NCBI GenBank assembly: GCA_910589305.1
Contig: CAJUTV010000002.1
Location: 62,001-126,000 of the forward strand
Direction of reading: 5' to 3'
Source: an uncultured Lachnospira sp.
GTDB lineage: Bacteria; Bacillota; Clostridia; Lachnospirales; Lachnospiraceae
Length of the DNA stretch: 64,000 nucleotides
Shown: one piece after another, positions 16,555 to 26,543 of the stretch
How the letters are laid out: the number at the start of each line of letters is the position of its first letter
How positions within the stretch are numbered: position 1 is the stretch's first letter
The notes under the pieces: model-generated
Seen by the model: only the letters and a program-made list of their open reading frames with translations
What the model was told of the DNA's origin: nothing
Databases searched by the model: none
Program-made: the position numbers and the translations under genes

Positions 16555-17070
16555 TTATTTATTTGAATGTAATATTTTATAGTACCATTTATTTCTCTTT
16601 TTTATTTCTTTATAAAATTCATCACAAGTAACTTTAAATTGAACATGACCATATTGTTTTTGAAAAATAGTTATTTTGTCATTGTACATGCTTCTTATAA
16701 ATTTATTTAATTGCTTTGCATTTTCTGCTTTTACTTCTTGATTAAGAATATAAATTTTTAATGGTACTATTTTTTTACTAATACTATTTATAAATTGAAA
16801 ACATAAATCTATACCTTCATCTAAATATGCAAAGCAACCTCTCAATTCTATTCCTTGAAAAAATCCATTTGAATCATATCCGATTATCTCTATACAATTA
16901 TCTAAAACCCATTTAAAATCATTTCTTGTAATATTACTTAATTGGTCTAATTCTAATTTGAAATTTTCATAATGTATATTACTATTTCCATTGATGTATC
17001 GGTATTGATTTTTTCTTGTAATATAAACTTCGTTAGCTAGTGCCATTATATTAAAACTTTCCATTCCCAT
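16555..17070 (-). CDS. Hypothetical protein
   Basis: Soluble protein of 171 residues, rich in N, I and K, with base composition even more AT-rich than its neighbours. I recognise no domain; alternating charged and hydrophobic stretches suggest an alpha/beta fold. An AAAGGAG lies about 14 nt before ATG 17070, with a second ATG at 17064. It is convergent with the gene at 15935, and the pair sits between two conserved housekeeping genes, which suggests an acquired insertion. Function unknown. Confidence 0.6.
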   Translation of the reverse strand: MGMESFNIMALANEVYITRKNQYRYINGNSNIHYENFKLELDQLSNITRNDFKWVLDNCIEIIGYDSNGFFQGIELRGCFAYLDEGIDLCFQFINSISKKIVPLKIYILNQEVKAENAKQLNKFIRSMYNDKITIFQKQYGHVQFKVTCDEFYKEIKKRNKWYYKILHSNK

Positions 17071-17407
17071 AATTTTTTATAGTTCTCCTTTAATTTAATA
17101 GACATTGAATTGTAGTATAATTTATAATTCTTATGTTAATTACCTTAACTTCAAGAAGTTGAATATTATTTGTTTGTTAAATCTATTGTAATATAGGATA
17201 GTGAAAAGTGCAAATCGTTAAAGTTTTATTTTGTAATGTACACAAAGATATAAAAGGATTAAAAAATTGCATATATTTTAATACAAAAAAATGATAAAAG
17301 TTTATGGTTTATTTACAATATTTTCTTTACTTTTAGTGCAAAAAAGTCTAAAATAAGACTAGCGGAGCGATTCACTCCAAAATTATTACAAAGAGAGGTA
17401 TACATTA
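17071..17407 (+). promoter_or_regulatory. Leader of nifJ
   Basis: AT-rich intergenic stretch. Just before the gene lie two small hairpins, AGTCT / AGACT (about 17347-17361) and GGAG / CTCC (17366-17381), then AGAGAGG as ribosome site. No consensus promoter stands out; the strongly expressed gene behind it probably uses one I could not fix by eye. Confidence 0.4.
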
Positions 17408-20400
17408 ATGGCAAGAAAAATGAAAACTATGGATGGTAATACAGCTGCTGCACATGTGTCATACGCATTTACAGAAGTTGCTACTATCTATCCTATTACT
17501 CCTTCTTCACCAATGGCTGATTATACAGACCAGTGGGCTACACAGGGAAGAAAGAACATTTTTGGTAACACAGTTAAGCTTGTTGAGCTTGAATCAGAAG
17601 GCGGTGCTTCAGGTGCTTTTCATGGTTCACTTTCAGCTGGTGCGCTTACTACAACTTACACAGCTTCACAGGGTCTTCTTCTTATGATACCGAACATGTA
17701 TAAGGTGGCTGGAGAGTTACTTCCAGGTGTTATTGATGTATCTGCCAGAGCGTTAGCATCTCATGCACTTTCAATTTTTGGCGACCATCAGGATATTTAT
17801 GCTTGTCGTCAAACAGGTTTTGCAATGATTTGTAGCAACAGTGTACAGGAAGTTATGGATTTAGGTGCAGTTGCTCACTTGGCTGCAATTGAAGGACGTG
17901 TGCCATTCCTTCATTTCTTTGATGGTTTCCGTACATCACATGAAATTCAAAAGATTGAGACATGGGATTATGAAGACTTAAAAGAAATGTGCGATATGGA
18001 TGCAGTTGCTGCATTTAAAAAGAGAGCGTTAAACCCAGAGCATCCAGTTCTTCATGGTTCAGCTCAAAATCCAGATATCTTCTTCCAGGTAAGAGAGGCT
18101 TGTAATCCATATTACGATGCTGTTCCAGATATGGTTGAGAAGTATATGGACAAGGTTAATGCAAAGATTGGCACAGACTATAAGCCATTTAACTATGTTG
18201 GTGCACCAGATGCTACAAAGGTTATTATTGCTATGGGTTCTGTTTGCGAGACCATTGATGAGACCATTGACTATATGGTAGCTAAGGGTGAGAAGGTTGG
18301 TGCAATTAAAGTTCGTCTTTACAGACCATTTTCAGCAAAGCATCTCCTTGCAGTTATGCCTAAGACTGTTAAGACTATCAGTGTAATTGACAGAACAAAA
18401 GAGCCAGGTTCTGTTGGTGAACCACTTTACCTTGATGTTGTTGCAGCATTAAAGGGAACAGAATTTGAGAACACAACGGTACTCAATGGACGTTATGGAC
18501 TTGGTTCAAAGAATACAACACCAGCAGATATTTTTGCTATTTATGCGAATGAATCAAAGAAAAACTTTACAGTAGGTATTGTTGATGATGTTACAAATAC
18601 ATCACTTGACCGTACAGAGACAGCCAATACAGCACCTGACGGAACAACATCTTGTAAGTTCTGGGGACTTGGTGCAGATGGTACAGTTGGTGCAAACAAG
18701 AACTCAATTAAGATTATTGGTGACCATACAGATATGTATGCACAGGCTTATTTTGATTATGATTCCAAAAAATCAGGCGGTGTTACAACATCACATCTGC
18801 GTTTTGGTAAATCGCCAATTAAATCAACATATCTTATTGAGAAGGCAGACTTTGTAGCTTGTCATTGTCCAGCTTATATGAATAAGTATGATATGGTTCA
18901 AGATGTTAAGGACGGAGGTACATTCCTTCTTAACTGCGAGTGGACTGCTGATGAGGTGGCAGACCATATTCCAGGACAGGCAAAGAAATATATGGCTGAG
19001 CATAATGTGAAATTCTACATTATTGATGGTATTAAGCTTGGTAAAGAGATTGGTCTTGGCGGACGTATTAATACAGTTCTTCAATCAGCCTTCTTTAAAC
19101 TGGCTAATATTATTCCAGAAGATGAAGCTATCCAATATATGAAAGAAAAAGCACTTGCTTCTTATGCTAAGAAGGGTGATGATATCGTTCAGATGAACTA
19201 TCAGGCTATTGAACGAGGCGCTGGTGAAGTTGTAGAAGTTCCAGTTCCTGCTGAATGGAAAAACTGTGCTGATGAGGAGCTTGGCTCAAAAGCTACAGAG
19301 GGAACTCCTGAAGTACTTGACTTTGTCAACAACATTCAAAAGCCAATCAATGCTTGTCAGGGTGATAAACTTCCAGTTTCTACATTTAAGAACATTATTG
19401 ACGGTACATTCCCACAGGGTACTGCTGCATATGAAAAACGTGGCGTTGCTGTTGATGTTCCTTGTTGGAATCCAGAAGGCTGTATACAATGTAACCAATG
19501 TTCTTATGTATGTCCACATGCTGTAGTAAGACCAGTTGTTATGACAGAAGAAGAGAAGGCAAAAGCGCCAGAAGGTATGAAGATGGCTCCTATGACAGGT
19601 ATGCCAGGATACTATTTTGGCATCACGGTTTCTGTACTTGACTGTACAGGTTGTGGAGCTTGTGCAAATGTTTGTCCAGGTAATAATAAGAATGATGTAT
19701 TGAGAATGAGGTCTTTTGAATCACAATTAGAAGAGCAGAAGTACTTTGACTTTAATCGTACTCTTCCAGAAAAGCCAGAGGTTCTTGAGAAATTTAAAAA
19801 GACAACCGTTAAGGGTTCACAGTTTAAACAGCCATTGCTTGAGTTCTCAGGCGCTTGTGCTGGTTGCGGCGAGACACCTTATGCAAAATTAATTACACAG
19901 CTTTGTGGTGATAGAATGTTGATTGCAAACGCAACAGGTTGTTCATCAATCTGGGCTGGTTCTTCTCCTTCAACACCATATACAGTAAATAAAGAAGGCA
20001 AAGGTCCTGCTTGGGGTAACTCATTGTTTGAAGATAATGCAGAGTATGGTTTTGGTATGAAACTTGCTCAGGATTCAAACAGAGCAGCTCTTAGGAATAA
20101 GCTTGATGATATCTTAGCAAACACAGATAAGGAAGATATCAAGGCAGCTATCGGAGAATATTATGACACATTTGAAGACGGCGATGCAAATAGCATAGCT
20201 ACAGATAAGCTGATATCTGTTCTTTCAGGCTGTGATTGTGATAAGGCAAAAGAAGTTCTTGCAGAAAAAGAATTTTTGTCTAAAAAATCACAATGGATTC
20301 TCGGTGGCGACGGTTGGGCTTACGATATTGGATACGGCGGACTTGACCATGTTTTAGCTGCAAATAGAGACGTCAATGTATTTGTATTTGATACAGAGGT

Positions 20401-20932
20401 TTATTCTAATACAGGCGGACAGGCTTCAAAGGCTACAAATCTTGGTGCCATTGCACAGTTTGCTGCTGCTGGTAAGGACGTTAAGAAGAAAGACCTTGCT
20501 GCAATTGCTATGAGCTATGGCTATATCTATGTAGCACAGATTGCTATGGGTGCTGATATGAATCAGTGTGTAAAGGCTATTCAAGAAGCTGAAAGCTACA
20601 ATGGTCCATCATTGATTATCGGTTATGCGCCATGTATCAATCATGGTATTCGTAAGGGTATGTCTAAAGCTATGGAAGAAGAAAAATTAGCTGTTCAGTC
20701 TGGTTACTGGCATCTGTTTAGATTCGACCCTAGAAAGGCAGCAAATGGTGAAAATCCATTTATGCTTGACAGCAAAGCTCCTACAAAGGATTATCAAGAG
20801 TTTATTATGGGCGAGAGCCGTTATATTAACTTGAAGAAACAAAATCCAGAGAGAGCAGAAAAACTCTTTAGTGCAGCTGAAGCCGATGCAAAGGCTAAAT
20901 ATGAAGCACTTGTTAAGAGAGCAGAACAGTAA
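17408..20932 (+). CDS. nifJ: Pyruvate:ferredoxin (flavodoxin) oxidoreductase
   Basis: Single-chain enzyme of 1174 residues that converts pyruvate and CoA to acetyl-CoA and CO2, passing electrons to ferredoxin; the central step of clostridial fermentation. Domain order is complete: pyrimidine-binding N-domain (TIYPITPSSPMAD), gamma domain, CoA-binding region, two 4Fe-4S motifs (CIQCNQCSYVCPH near 695 and CTGCGACANVCPG near 750), the proximal cluster cysteines CAGCGETPY, and the TPP site GDGWAYDIGYGG with VYSNTGGQ. Codon use is strongly biased, as expected for an abundant protein. It is followed by two terminators and appears monocistronic. Confidence 0.97.
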   Translation: MARKMKTMDGNTAAAHVSYAFTEVATIYPITPSSPMADYTDQWATQGRKNIFGNTVKLVELESEGGASGAFHGSLSAGALTTTYTASQGLLLMIPNMYKVAGELLPGVIDVSARALASHALSIFGDHQDIYACRQTGFAMICSNSVQEVMDLGAVAHLAAIEGRVPFLHFFDGFRTSHEIQKIETWDYEDLKEMCDMDAVAAFKKRALNPEHPVLHGSAQNPDIFFQVREACNPYYDAVPDMVEKYMDKVNAKIGTDYKPFNYVGAPDATKVIIAMGSVCETIDETIDYMVAKGEKVGAIKVRLYRPFSAKHLLAVMPKTVKTISVIDRTKEPGSVGEPLYLDVVAALKGTEFENTTVLNGRYGLGSKNTTPADIFAIYANESKKNFTVGIVDDVTNTSLDRTETANTAPDGTTSCKFWGLGADGTVGANKNSIKIIGDHTDMYAQAYFDYDSKKSGGVTTSHLRFGKSPIKSTYLIEKADFVACHCPAYMNKYDMVQDVKDGGTFLLNCEWTADEVADHIPGQAKKYMAEHNVKFYIIDGIKLGKEIGLGGRINTVLQSAFFKLANIIPEDEAIQYMKEKALASYAKKGDDIVQMNYQAIERGAGEVVEVPVPAEWKNCADEELGSKATEGTPEVLDFVNNIQKPINACQGDKLPVSTFKNIIDGTFPQGTAAYEKRGVAVDVPCWNPEGCIQCNQCSYVCPHAVVRPVVMTEEEKAKAPEGMKMAPMTGMPGYYFGITVSVLDCTGCGACANVCPGNNKNDVLRMRSFESQLEEQKYFDFNRTLPEKPEVLEKFKKTTVKGSQFKQPLLEFSGACAGCGETPYAKLITQLCGDRMLIANATGCSSIWAGSSPSTPYTVNKEGKGPAWGNSLFEDNAEYGFGMKLAQDSNRAALRNKLDDILANTDKEDIKAAIGEYYDTFEDGDANSIATDKLISVLSGCDCDKAKEVLAEKEFLSKKSQWILGGDGWAYDIGYGGLDHVLAANRDVNVFVFDTEVYSNTGGQASKATNLGAIAQFAAAGKDVKKKDLAAIAMSYGYIYVAQIAMGADMNQCVKAIQEAESYNGPSLIIGYAPCINHGIRKGMSKAMEEEKLAVQSGYWHLFRFDPRKAANGENPFMLDSKAPTKDYQEFIMGESRYINLKKQNPERAEKLFSAAEADAKAKYEALVKRAEQ

Positions 20933-20968
20933 TCGTTTGACTATAGGTATAGAATAAGTATATTGTGT

Positions 20969-21014
20969 ATATTCTCCTCATGACAAAAAGTGAGGAGAAT
21001 ATGCCTATTTTTTA
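20969..21014 (+). terminator. Terminator 1 after nifJ
   Basis: ATATTCTCCTCA / TGAGGAGAATAT perfect 12-bp stem with a ten-base loop, then GCCTATTTTTTA. Confidence 0.85.
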
Positions 21015-21021
21015 TTTAAGA

Positions 21022-21067
21022 GACTGCCATAAAATAATGAAAAATTATTTTATGGCGGTCTTTTTTT
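21022..21067 (+). terminator. Terminator 2 after nifJ
   Basis: GACTGCCATAAAATAAT pairs with ATTATTTTATGGCGGTC over 17 positions, followed by seven T. A second strong terminator only 20 bp after the first. Confidence 0.92.
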
Positions 21068-21178
21068 AGTCTTATAGGAAATTATAATGAAACAGTACGT
21101 TTGTATTGAATAAATTTTCATAATCTGGAAATGCTTTGTACATGACAAGCTAGTGTAAAAGAAAGGATTGCATACAGT

Positions 21179-22597
21179 ATGAATGATTTTAAGACAGATA
21201 TTCAATACAATATCCAACTGCTTAAAAGTCAGCTTAGAATAGACTCTAATTTTGACATTTTATACAGAAATGTTATAATTGGCGAACAGGAAGCTGGTTT
21301 CTTCTTTATTGATGGTTTTGTTCAAGAAGATATGGTTGAAAAGTTGATACAGTTTTTTTATTCGTTAAAGAAGACCGATGTAGAAAACATAGATACATTT
21401 TTAAAAGTTGGTATGCCTTACACAGAAGTTGAAAAAACGAATGATTTAGAACAAGTTATAACTGCATTTTTATCAGGTGTGTCTGTAATGTTTATAGACG
21501 GATTTGATGAATGTATTTTACTGGATTGTAGAACATATCCTATGCGTTCTGTTACAGAACCTTGGAAAGATAGAGTCCTTCGCGGTTCAAGAGATGGCTT
21601 TGTGGAGACGTTGGTTTCAAATGCAGCATTACTGCGCAGAAGGATAAGAGATACCAATTTTTCTATGAAAATGTATAATGTTGGTAAACGTTCTAGGTCG
21701 GATGTGGCGATTTGTTATATTGATGACTTGGTAGATAAGAAATTGTTGACTCGAATTACGAATATTGTAACCAATTTGGAAGTTGAATCGCTGACAATGA
21801 ATTTGGAAAGTCTTGCAGAGTGTATGTTTCAACATAGATGGATTGACCCTTTTCCAAAGTTTAAATATTCAGAAAGACCTGATACAGCAGCAGCGGCGAT
21901 TCTTGACGGCAACATTGTTATTATGATAGATAATTCTCCTGCGGTTATGATTGTTCCAACGTCTATTTTTGATTTAGTAGAAGAGCCAGACGACTATAAT
22001 TTTGCACCTCTTATTGGAACGTATCTTAGACTTTCACGGTTTATTTTTACTTTTGTAACCATGTTGCTTACGCCAGTATGGATTTTATTAGTGCAAAATC
22101 CGCATTGGATTCCACAATGGCTTAATTTTATTACCGTTTCGGATGATATTACCGTTCCTCTTATATGGCAGCTTTTAATTCTTGAATTGGCAGTAGATGG
22201 ATTAAAGATGGCAGCTGTTAATACGCCTACTTTATTGTCAACACCATTGAGTATTGTTGCTGGTATTGTTGTTGGAGAATATGCTGTAAGCTCTGGCTGG
22301 TTTAATACAGAGACATTATTATATATGGCTGTAGTTACGGTTGGAACATACTCACAGGCTAGTTTTGAGATGGGATATGCCATGAAATTTATACGAGTAT
22401 TGACATTATGTCTTACAGCAATATTTAATGTATATGGTTTTGTTATCGGAATTGCTATAGGATTATTTAGTATTATATTTAATAAGACAATCTCAGGAAA
22501 GAGCTATATTTATCCATTAGTTCCATTTGATGCCAATAAATTAAAGCGAAGCATTTTTAGAGTAAGACTGCCTCACAGCAACAATAATAAGCATTGA
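21179..22597 (+). CDS. spoVAF: Spore germination protein SpoVAF (GerA family)
   Basis: Protein of 472 residues: a soluble N-terminal domain of about 280 residues, then four to five membrane segments. It carries GerA-family marks (DTAAAAILDGNIVIMIDNSP, PLIGTYLRLSRF, TPTLLSTPLSIVAGIVVGEY). Close reading matches the B. subtilis SpoVAF pattern (LLEGHV..IVDTSPSVMI; TPTPLST) better than GerAA, and no gerB or gerC partner follows. SpoVAF sits in the inner membrane of the spore and amplifies germinant signalling and DPA release. Start ATG 21179. No other spoVA genes are next to it, which is unusual for this gene. Confidence 0.75.
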   Translation: MNDFKTDIQYNIQLLKSQLRIDSNFDILYRNVIIGEQEAGFFFIDGFVQEDMVEKLIQFFYSLKKTDVENIDTFLKVGMPYTEVEKTNDLEQVITAFLSGVSVMFIDGFDECILLDCRTYPMRSVTEPWKDRVLRGSRDGFVETLVSNAALLRRRIRDTNFSMKMYNVGKRSRSDVAICYIDDLVDKKLLTRITNIVTNLEVESLTMNLESLAECMFQHRWIDPFPKFKYSERPDTAAAAILDGNIVIMIDNSPAVMIVPTSIFDLVEEPDDYNFAPLIGTYLRLSRFIFTFVTMLLTPVWILLVQNPHWIPQWLNFITVSDDITVPLIWQLLILELAVDGLKMAAVNTPTLLSTPLSIVAGIVVGEYAVSSGWFNTETLLYMAVVTVGTYSQASFEMGYAMKFIRVLTLCLTAIFNVYGFVIGIAIGLFSIIFNKTISGKSYIYPLVPFDANKLKRSIFRVRLPHSNNNKH

Positions 22598-22902
22598 TAA
22601 AGATATTTTTAGTAATTGCAAAAAATTTATATATTTTTTATTAATATTGATAGTTGAAGGATATATTCTTTGTTAATATTGTGATATAATAGCCATAGCG
22701 AATAATAAGTAAATGGATTTAGGACTTATTATTCGCTATTGTAATAACCACAGCAAAACTGTGGTATAAAAGTTTGCTTTGCGAACTTTTTATGCAAATT
22801 TATAGTATCTTTATGATATAATAATCACAAAATAGTGGTATGAATTTATATGTAATACAGATAGAAAAATTTTAAGAACAAATATAAGAATGGGGAAATC
22901 GT
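22598..22902 (+). promoter_or_regulatory. dnaK leader: tandem -10 boxes and three hairpins
   Basis: TGATATAAT occurs at 22682-22690 and again at 22814-22822. Between them lie a perfect 16-bp hairpin (22695-22739; ATAGCGAATAATAAGT pairing with its complement), ACCACAG / CTGTGGT (about 22746-22763), and AAAGTTTGC / GCGAACTTT followed by TTTT (about 22769-22792), which resembles a weak terminator. A transcript from the first box would begin right at the 16-bp hairpin. No CIRCE operator (TTAGCACTC-N9-GAGTGCTAA) is present. Confidence 0.55.
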
Positions 22903-24666
22903 ATGGGCAAAATAATAGGTATTGATTTGGGCACAACGAATAGTTGTATCGCTGTAATGGAAGGAAATGAACCGACTGTTATAGCAAATAAAGAAGGCTA
23001 TAGGACGACCCCTTCTGTTGTCGCATTTTCTAAAGAGGGAGAGCGAATTGTTGGAAATGCGGCAAAGAGGCAGGCGGCTGTTAATACAGATAGAACTATT
23101 TTTTCAATTAAACGAAATATGGGCACAGACTATCGCAAAAAAGTGGATGGAAAAAAGTATACACCACAGGAAATTTCTGCGATGATACTTCGTAAGTTAA
23201 AAGAAGATGCGGAAAGTTTTGTAGGTGAAAAAGTAACCGATGCTGTGATTACGGTACCTGCTTATTTTAGTGATGCACAAAGACAGGCGACAAAGGATGC
23301 GGGAAGAATTGCGGGACTAAATGTATTAAGAATTATCAATGAACCAACGGCTGCTGCATTGGCATATGGATTGGATAATGGACAGCCTCAAAAGATTTTG
23401 GTATATGATTTGGGCGGCGGAACATTTGATGTATCTATTATAGAGATAGGCGACAATTTGATTCAAGTTCTTGCAACATCAGGCGACAATCATTTAGGCG
23501 GTGATGATTTTGACCAAAGAATTGTACATTACCTTGTCGAACAGTTTAAACAGAGTGAAGGAATTAATATTGAAAAGGATATTGCGGCATTGCAGCGTGT
23601 TCGAGAAGAGGCAGAAAAAGCAAAAAAAGAACTTTCTTCTGCACTCAATGCTAATATTAATCTTCCATTTTTGGCGGTAAGCAAAGGTGAACCGCATCAT
23701 ATGGATATCAATATTACAAGGCAGCAATTTGAAGCAATTACAATGGATTTAATTAATAAAACAGTTGCTCCAGTTGAAAATGCTTTATTGGATGCAGGAC
23801 TGAACAAAAATGATATCAATATGGTTTTGCTTGTTGGAGGCTCGACAAGAATACCAGCCGTTCAGGAAAAAGTACGTGAGATTATGGGGAGAGAGCCTTC
23901 AAGAAATCTAAATCCCGATGAATGCGTCGCGATGGGAGCCGCCATACAAGGAGGAAAATTAGGCAATCAGCTTGTACCAGGTTCTACGGCTTCAGAGATT
24001 ATTTTGATGGACGTCACACCGTTATCCTTGTCAATTGAAACGTTTGGCGGTATTGCAAGCCGATTGATTGAGCGCAATACAACGATTCCTACACGCCATA
24101 GTCAAATCTTTACAACGGTGGGAAATTATCAAACATCGGTTGATATTAAAGTTTATCAAGGCGAAAGAAAATTTACAAAAGATAATAAGTTAATTGCGAA
24201 CTTTCGGCTTTCAGGTATTAGAAGGGCAATGGCAGGGATTCCTCAAATTGAAGTGACATTTGATATTGATGTCAATGGAATTGTCAATGTATCAGCTAAA
24301 GATTTAGACTCCAATAATGAACAGTCTGTTACTATAACATCAAGTTCTAATATGAGTGAAGATGAGATTGAGAGAGCAAAATGGGAGGCAGATATTTATG
24401 GCAAGCAAGATGAGATAAAAGGCGAACTGGTTGAGATGGTTCTATCTGCTGAAAATATGGTAAAAGTAGTTTCTGCAATGTTAAAGGAGCATAAAAAAGA
24501 TTGGGATAAAGAAAAGCGAAAAAATATAAAAGAAACATGTTCTATGCTGTCAAAAGCTATTGGGAAAACAACGCCAGAAAAGGTTACTGAAATAGAGGCA
24601 CAGCAAATTAGACAGGCTGTGGAACAAATGCAGTATACTCTTGAAAAATATAATATAAAAATATAA
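22903..24666 (+). CDS. dnaK: Hsp70 chaperone DnaK (solitary, short lid)
   Basis: Hsp70 of 587 residues. The ATPase domain is intact (GIDLGTTNSC, VYDLGGGTFDVS, LLVGGSTRIPAV) and the substrate domain has TPLSLSIETFGG, NTTIPT and the VTFDIDVNGIVNVSAKD core. After SNMSEDEIERAKWEAD the helical lid is shortened and the acidic, glycine-rich tail of ordinary DnaK (610-640 residues) is missing. It stands without hrcA, grpE or dnaJ. This may be a second DnaK paralogue; a conventional hrcA-grpE-dnaK-dnaJ cluster would then be elsewhere in the genome. Start ATG 22903 after GGGGA. Confidence 0.93.
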   Translation: MGKIIGIDLGTTNSCIAVMEGNEPTVIANKEGYRTTPSVVAFSKEGERIVGNAAKRQAAVNTDRTIFSIKRNMGTDYRKKVDGKKYTPQEISAMILRKLKEDAESFVGEKVTDAVITVPAYFSDAQRQATKDAGRIAGLNVLRIINEPTAAALAYGLDNGQPQKILVYDLGGGTFDVSIIEIGDNLIQVLATSGDNHLGGDDFDQRIVHYLVEQFKQSEGINIEKDIAALQRVREEAEKAKKELSSALNANINLPFLAVSKGEPHHMDINITRQQFEAITMDLINKTVAPVENALLDAGLNKNDINMVLLVGGSTRIPAVQEKVREIMGREPSRNLNPDECVAMGAAIQGGKLGNQLVPGSTASEIILMDVTPLSLSIETFGGIASRLIERNTTIPTRHSQIFTTVGNYQTSVDIKVYQGERKFTKDNKLIANFRLSGIRRAMAGIPQIEVTFDIDVNGIVNVSAKDLDSNNEQSVTITSSSNMSEDEIERAKWEADIYGKQDEIKGELVEMVLSAENMVKVVSAMLKEHKKDWDKEKRKNIKETCSMLSKAIGKTTPEKVTEIEAQQIRQAVEQMQYTLEKYNIKI

Positions 24667-24849
24667 GATTGAAAATAGAAAATTTTAATGGCAAAATAGA
24701 TGTCTGTATGTTGCTTGTAATAAATTTTTACTGTGCAAAAAATAGTGCAGAATAAAGACTACAATAAAAAAATGTGAAAAATAAATATTTTTACAAAAAA
24801 TAAAATTTATTTGATGAATTTAAAGCTTACAGAAAGGAAGAAATATTTT

Positions 24850-25950
24850 ATGGCAGGTTCTACTTATGGTAATATATTAAGAATTACAACATGGGGTGAG
24901 TCACATGGCAAAGCATTGGGCGTTGTCGTAGATGGGTGTCCGTCTGGTGTTGCACTTTCAGAGGAGGATATTCAGGTATTTTTGGATAGAAGAAAGCCTG
25001 GACAATCAAAATTTACAACACAAAGAAAAGAAAGTGATACAGTTCAGCTATTATCTGGCATATTTGAAGGAAAAACAACAGGCACCCCTATTTCCATGAT
25101 GGTACCAAACACCACACAGCGTTCATCCGATTATTCAGAAATTGCATCGTATTACAGACCGGGACATGCAGATTATACGTTTGATGAAAAGTATGGATTT
25201 AGGGACTATCGCGGCGGCGGCAGAAGTTCTGGGAGAGAGACCGTAGGCAGAGTTGCCGCAGGAGCGATTGCTGTTAAGATATTAAATCAATTAGGCATTG
25301 CATTGACTACATATTCTAAAGAAATTGGAGGGATAGCAATTGATTATAATCATTTCAACATGGAAGAAGCTGTCCTAAATCCTTTTAATATGCCAGATAA
25401 ACAGGCAGCAGAAAAGGTTGAATTATTTGCAAAAGAACAGATGGCAAAAGGCGATTCGGTCGGCGGCATTATTGAGTGTGTGATAAGTGGTGTTATGCCA
25501 GGTATTGGCGAACCTGTGTTTGATAAATTGGATGCCAATCTTGCAAAGGCAGTAATGTCTATTGGGGCAGTAAAAGGCTTTGAGATGGGCGATGGCTTTA
25601 TGGCAGCAAAAGCAACAGGTCTTACAAATAATGATGCATTTGTGATGCAAGGAAAGAATATCATAAAAAAGACCAATCATTCTGGCGGAGTCTTAGGCGG
25701 CATGAGTGATGGCGCAGATATTGTTTTTAGGGCGGCTATCAAGCCAACACCATCTATATCAGCAATACAAGATACGGTCAACAAACAGGGAGAGAATATA
25801 CAGGTTTCTATAAAGGGACGCCATGACCCAATGATTGTGCCAAGAGCAGTTGTTGTTGTTGAGGCGATGGCGGCGCTTACACTTGTTGATTTGATATTGG
25901 AAAATATGACATCAACAATGGATAAGATTGCTTGGTTTTATAATCGATAA
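24850..25950 (+). CDS. aroC: Chorismate synthase
   Basis: Last enzyme of the shikimate pathway, converting EPSP to chorismate with reduced FMN. Signature blocks are present: TTWGESHGKALGVVVDGCP, DYRGGGRSSGRETVGRVAAGA and IKPTPSI followed by GRHDP. Product 366 residues, standard length. ATG 24850 is chosen because AAAGGAAG (24833-24840) precedes it and the family begins MAGSTYGN; an upstream TTG at 24811 is in frame but lacks support. No other aro genes are adjacent; it looks monocistronic. Confidence 0.96.
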   Translation: MAGSTYGNILRITTWGESHGKALGVVVDGCPSGVALSEEDIQVFLDRRKPGQSKFTTQRKESDTVQLLSGIFEGKTTGTPISMMVPNTTQRSSDYSEIASYYRPGHADYTFDEKYGFRDYRGGGRSSGRETVGRVAAGAIAVKILNQLGIALTTYSKEIGGIAIDYNHFNMEEAVLNPFNMPDKQAAEKVELFAKEQMAKGDSVGGIIECVISGVMPGIGEPVFDKLDANLAKAVMSIGAVKGFEMGDGFMAAKATGLTNNDAFVMQGKNIIKKTNHSGGVLGGMSDGADIVFRAAIKPTPSISAIQDTVNKQGENIQVSIKGRHDPMIVPRAVVVVEAMAALTLVDLILENMTSTMDKIAWFYNR

Positions 25951-26171
25951 AACAAATTATTATCATTTATATATAATATATATCGTGATTATTTATTGTG
26001 AAAAATAATAAAAGACCCCCTTTTCAAAATTGTGTATCCATTGAAAGTAAATTTATAAATATATATGGTAAATAACAGATATCTATTTTATAACCAGATA
26101 TAAAACTAAAATTTACAGAATAAAGAATTGTTACCTCAAAAAACAGCGTATCAAGCCAAAAGGAAAATAGA

Positions 26172-26543
26172 ATGCGGCGATTCAGAAAAATAACAGTTGA
26201 TAATGTAGAATACAAATGGCTTTTTCGATATGATGATTATGATTATAGCAAATGTCCTTATCTGTTAATAGTGAAAAAATCTTTTTCAGAAGAAACATGG
26301 TGTATATATTTTTCGATAACCAATCATTTTTTATTGAACAGCGGTTTACCTGCAACTTTTCATGGAAAAAAAGTTGTAATCAACCTAAACAAGCCCTCTT
26401 ATGTTTCACAAATCATACATTATTGCAGAGAAAATAAAGAAGAAATTTCACAAGCTGGATGTAAGCGAGGATATAAACATCTTGATGGAATAAAAATTTT
26501 ACAGAAAACAGGTTATAACATACCTTCTGTTTTCACCTTATGA
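26172..26543 (+). CDS. Hypothetical protein
   Basis: Basic soluble protein of 123 residues beginning MRRFRKITVDNVEYKWLFRY, with an aromatic-rich N-terminal half and a C-terminal VINLNKPSYVSQII stretch. The opening (IxVDxxxYxWxxR) recurs in small uncharacterised bacterial proteins, but I cannot assign a domain or function. AAAGGAA lies about 8 nt before ATG 26172. It stands alone between aroC and tgt, with about 220 bp of featureless AT-rich DNA before it and 240 bp after it. The overlapping frame at 26252 is not considered coding. Confidence 0.6.
   Translation: MRRFRKITVDNVEYKWLFRYDDYDYSKCPYLLIVKKSFSEETWCIYFSITNHFLLNSGLPATFHGKKVVINLNKPSYVSQIIHYCRENKEEISQAGCKRGYKHLDGIKILQKTGYNIPSVFTL

Noticed and set aside
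22746..22792. CIRCE operator upstream of dnaK
   Set aside because: The inverted repeats here do not match TTAGCACTC-N9-GAGTGCTAA.
26252..26437. Open frame of 61 codons overlapping the gene at 26172
   Set aside because: Lies wholly within the better-supported frame, has no ribosome site of its own and gives no family-like sequence.
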